Shown here in pieces: positions 6,808-7,002 of a stretch of 7,002 nucleotides of DNA. The stretch is from Stenotrophomonas sp. (GTDB taxonomy: Bacteria > Pseudomonadota > Gammaproteobacteria > Xanthomonadales > Xanthomonadaceae). A program made the translations under genes and the position numbers. Where the stretch lies: the NCBI GenBank assembly GCA_003510825.1, contig DOKO01000146.1, forward strand, positions 1-7,002, given 5' to 3'. The notes beneath the pieces were generated by a model, which was given only the letters and a program-made list of their open reading frames with translations, did no database searches and was not told where the DNA came from. How positions within the stretch are numbered: position 1 is the stretch's first letter; each line of letters begins with the position of its first letter.

Positions 6808-6843
6808 GCTGGCAGTTAAAACAAAGCTGTGCCGCGGATGAAA
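6808..6843 (-). promoter_or_regulatory. Candidate promoter of the efflux operon
   Basis: On the minus strand, TTTCAT (6838-6843) and TTTAAC (6815-6820) are spaced 17 bp apart, an ideal sigma-70 gap, although each hexamer only partly matches consensus. This is one of the few AT-rich stretches in an otherwise GC-rich region. It would start transcription near 6808, giving a leader of about 60 nt before the permease ATG. The -35 hexamer lies inside a palindrome, which suggests repression at this site. Assigned by inspection only. Confidence 0.4.
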
Positions 6844-6857
6844 CATATTTCATGAAA
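6838..6857. promoter_or_regulatory. Palindromic operator-like site over the efflux promoter
   Basis: Two overlapping perfect palindromes are present: ATGAAA-CATA-TTTCAT (6838-6853) and TTTCATGAAA (6848-6857). The AT-rich, dyad-symmetric layout overlapping the candidate -35 box is typical of operators bound by dimeric repressors such as TetR-family proteins, which commonly control RND pumps. No regulator gene lies in the window, so the binding protein is unknown; it may be encoded just beyond 7002 or elsewhere. Confidence 0.4.
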
Positions 6858-7002
6858 GGGGTGGGGTCGGCAGGGCTGCGCCCTGCACCTGCAGAAGCTT
6901 CAAGCAACGGCAACGTCAAAAGCCGAAGCGCCATTCCGTGGGATGGCGGGGCACTGTGGGTTTGCGGGGACGCCGTGAACCCATCCATGGGGGCTTGGTC
7001 GC
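6858..7002. other. Non-coding region with clustered hairpins, probably repetitive intergenic DNA
   Basis: I see no gene here on either strand with a plausible start and ribosome site. The stretch holds three successive hairpins: GCAGGGC-TGC-GCCCTGC (6870-6886, perfect 7-bp stem), GCCATTCC-GT-GGGATGGC (6930-6947, 8-bp stem with one G-T pair), and CCCAT-CC-ATGGG (6980-6991). None is followed by a T-run. The end of the stretch, with CCATCCATGGGGGC, resembles a repeat I recall from many Stenotrophomonas and Xanthomonas intergenic regions; it appears to be cut by the window end, so its other half cannot be seen. Confidence 0.45.

Noticed and set aside
6870..6886. Perfect 7-bp hairpin considered as an intrinsic terminator
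   Set aside because: Neither strand has a T-run following the stem, and no gene end is visible next to it.
6698..6988. Minus-strand open frame of 96 codons upstream of and overlapping the permease start
   Set aside because: It has no convincing ribosome site, runs through the promoter palindrome and hairpin region, and gives a low-complexity product.

Overview
The window looks like chromosomal DNA from a high-GC gammaproteobacterium of the Xanthomonadaceae, most likely Stenotrophomonas (S. maltophilia group). The strongest pointer is a pair of short intergenic palindromic dimers whose 23-bp units begin with GTAG. This is the hallmark of the SMAG repeats of S. maltophilia. The genus assignment comes from recognising this repeat type and the protein style, not from a database search.

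Layout. At the left edge (1-163, + strand) is the C-terminal end of a gene resembling the DUF5694/TraB-like family. It converges on a block of minus-strand genes, and a SMAG dimer (179-238) sits between the convergent gene ends. Read leftwards from 6749 on the minus strand, the block is: an RND inner-membrane permease (1072 aa), a periplasmic adaptor or membrane-fusion protein (387 aa, start revised to 3538), a NodT/OprM-type outer-membrane lipoprotein channel (464 aa, start revised to 2388), a 73-aa two-helix membrane protein (918-697) and a 123-aa protein of unknown function (606-235). A second SMAG dimer (624-682) lies between the last two. The rightmost 250 bp (6750-7002) is a non-coding leader and promoter region. 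It contains a palindromic operator-like site and several small hairpins, and its far end resembles repetitive intergenic DNA.

How the genes work together. The first three genes overlap by 8 and 14 bp and encode every part of one tripartite efflux pump: a proton-driven pump, an adaptor and an exit duct. They are almost certainly one translationally coupled operon, with the permease first, which is not the commonest order. I could not match it with confidence to a named Sme pump, so gene symbols are left empty. The two small downstream genes are co-directional, have good ribosome binding sites and may be read through from the pump genes, but their roles are unknown.

Overall this is a fairly ordinary accessory efflux locus. 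The points worth a second look are the missing TM10 lysine and the His-rich cytoplasmic loop in the permease, the palindrome over the likely promoter, the small membrane protein at the end of the pump operon, and the way the SMAG dimers bracket the last small gene and supply its stop codon. I found no CRISPR array, tRNA, rRNA or transposase gene.
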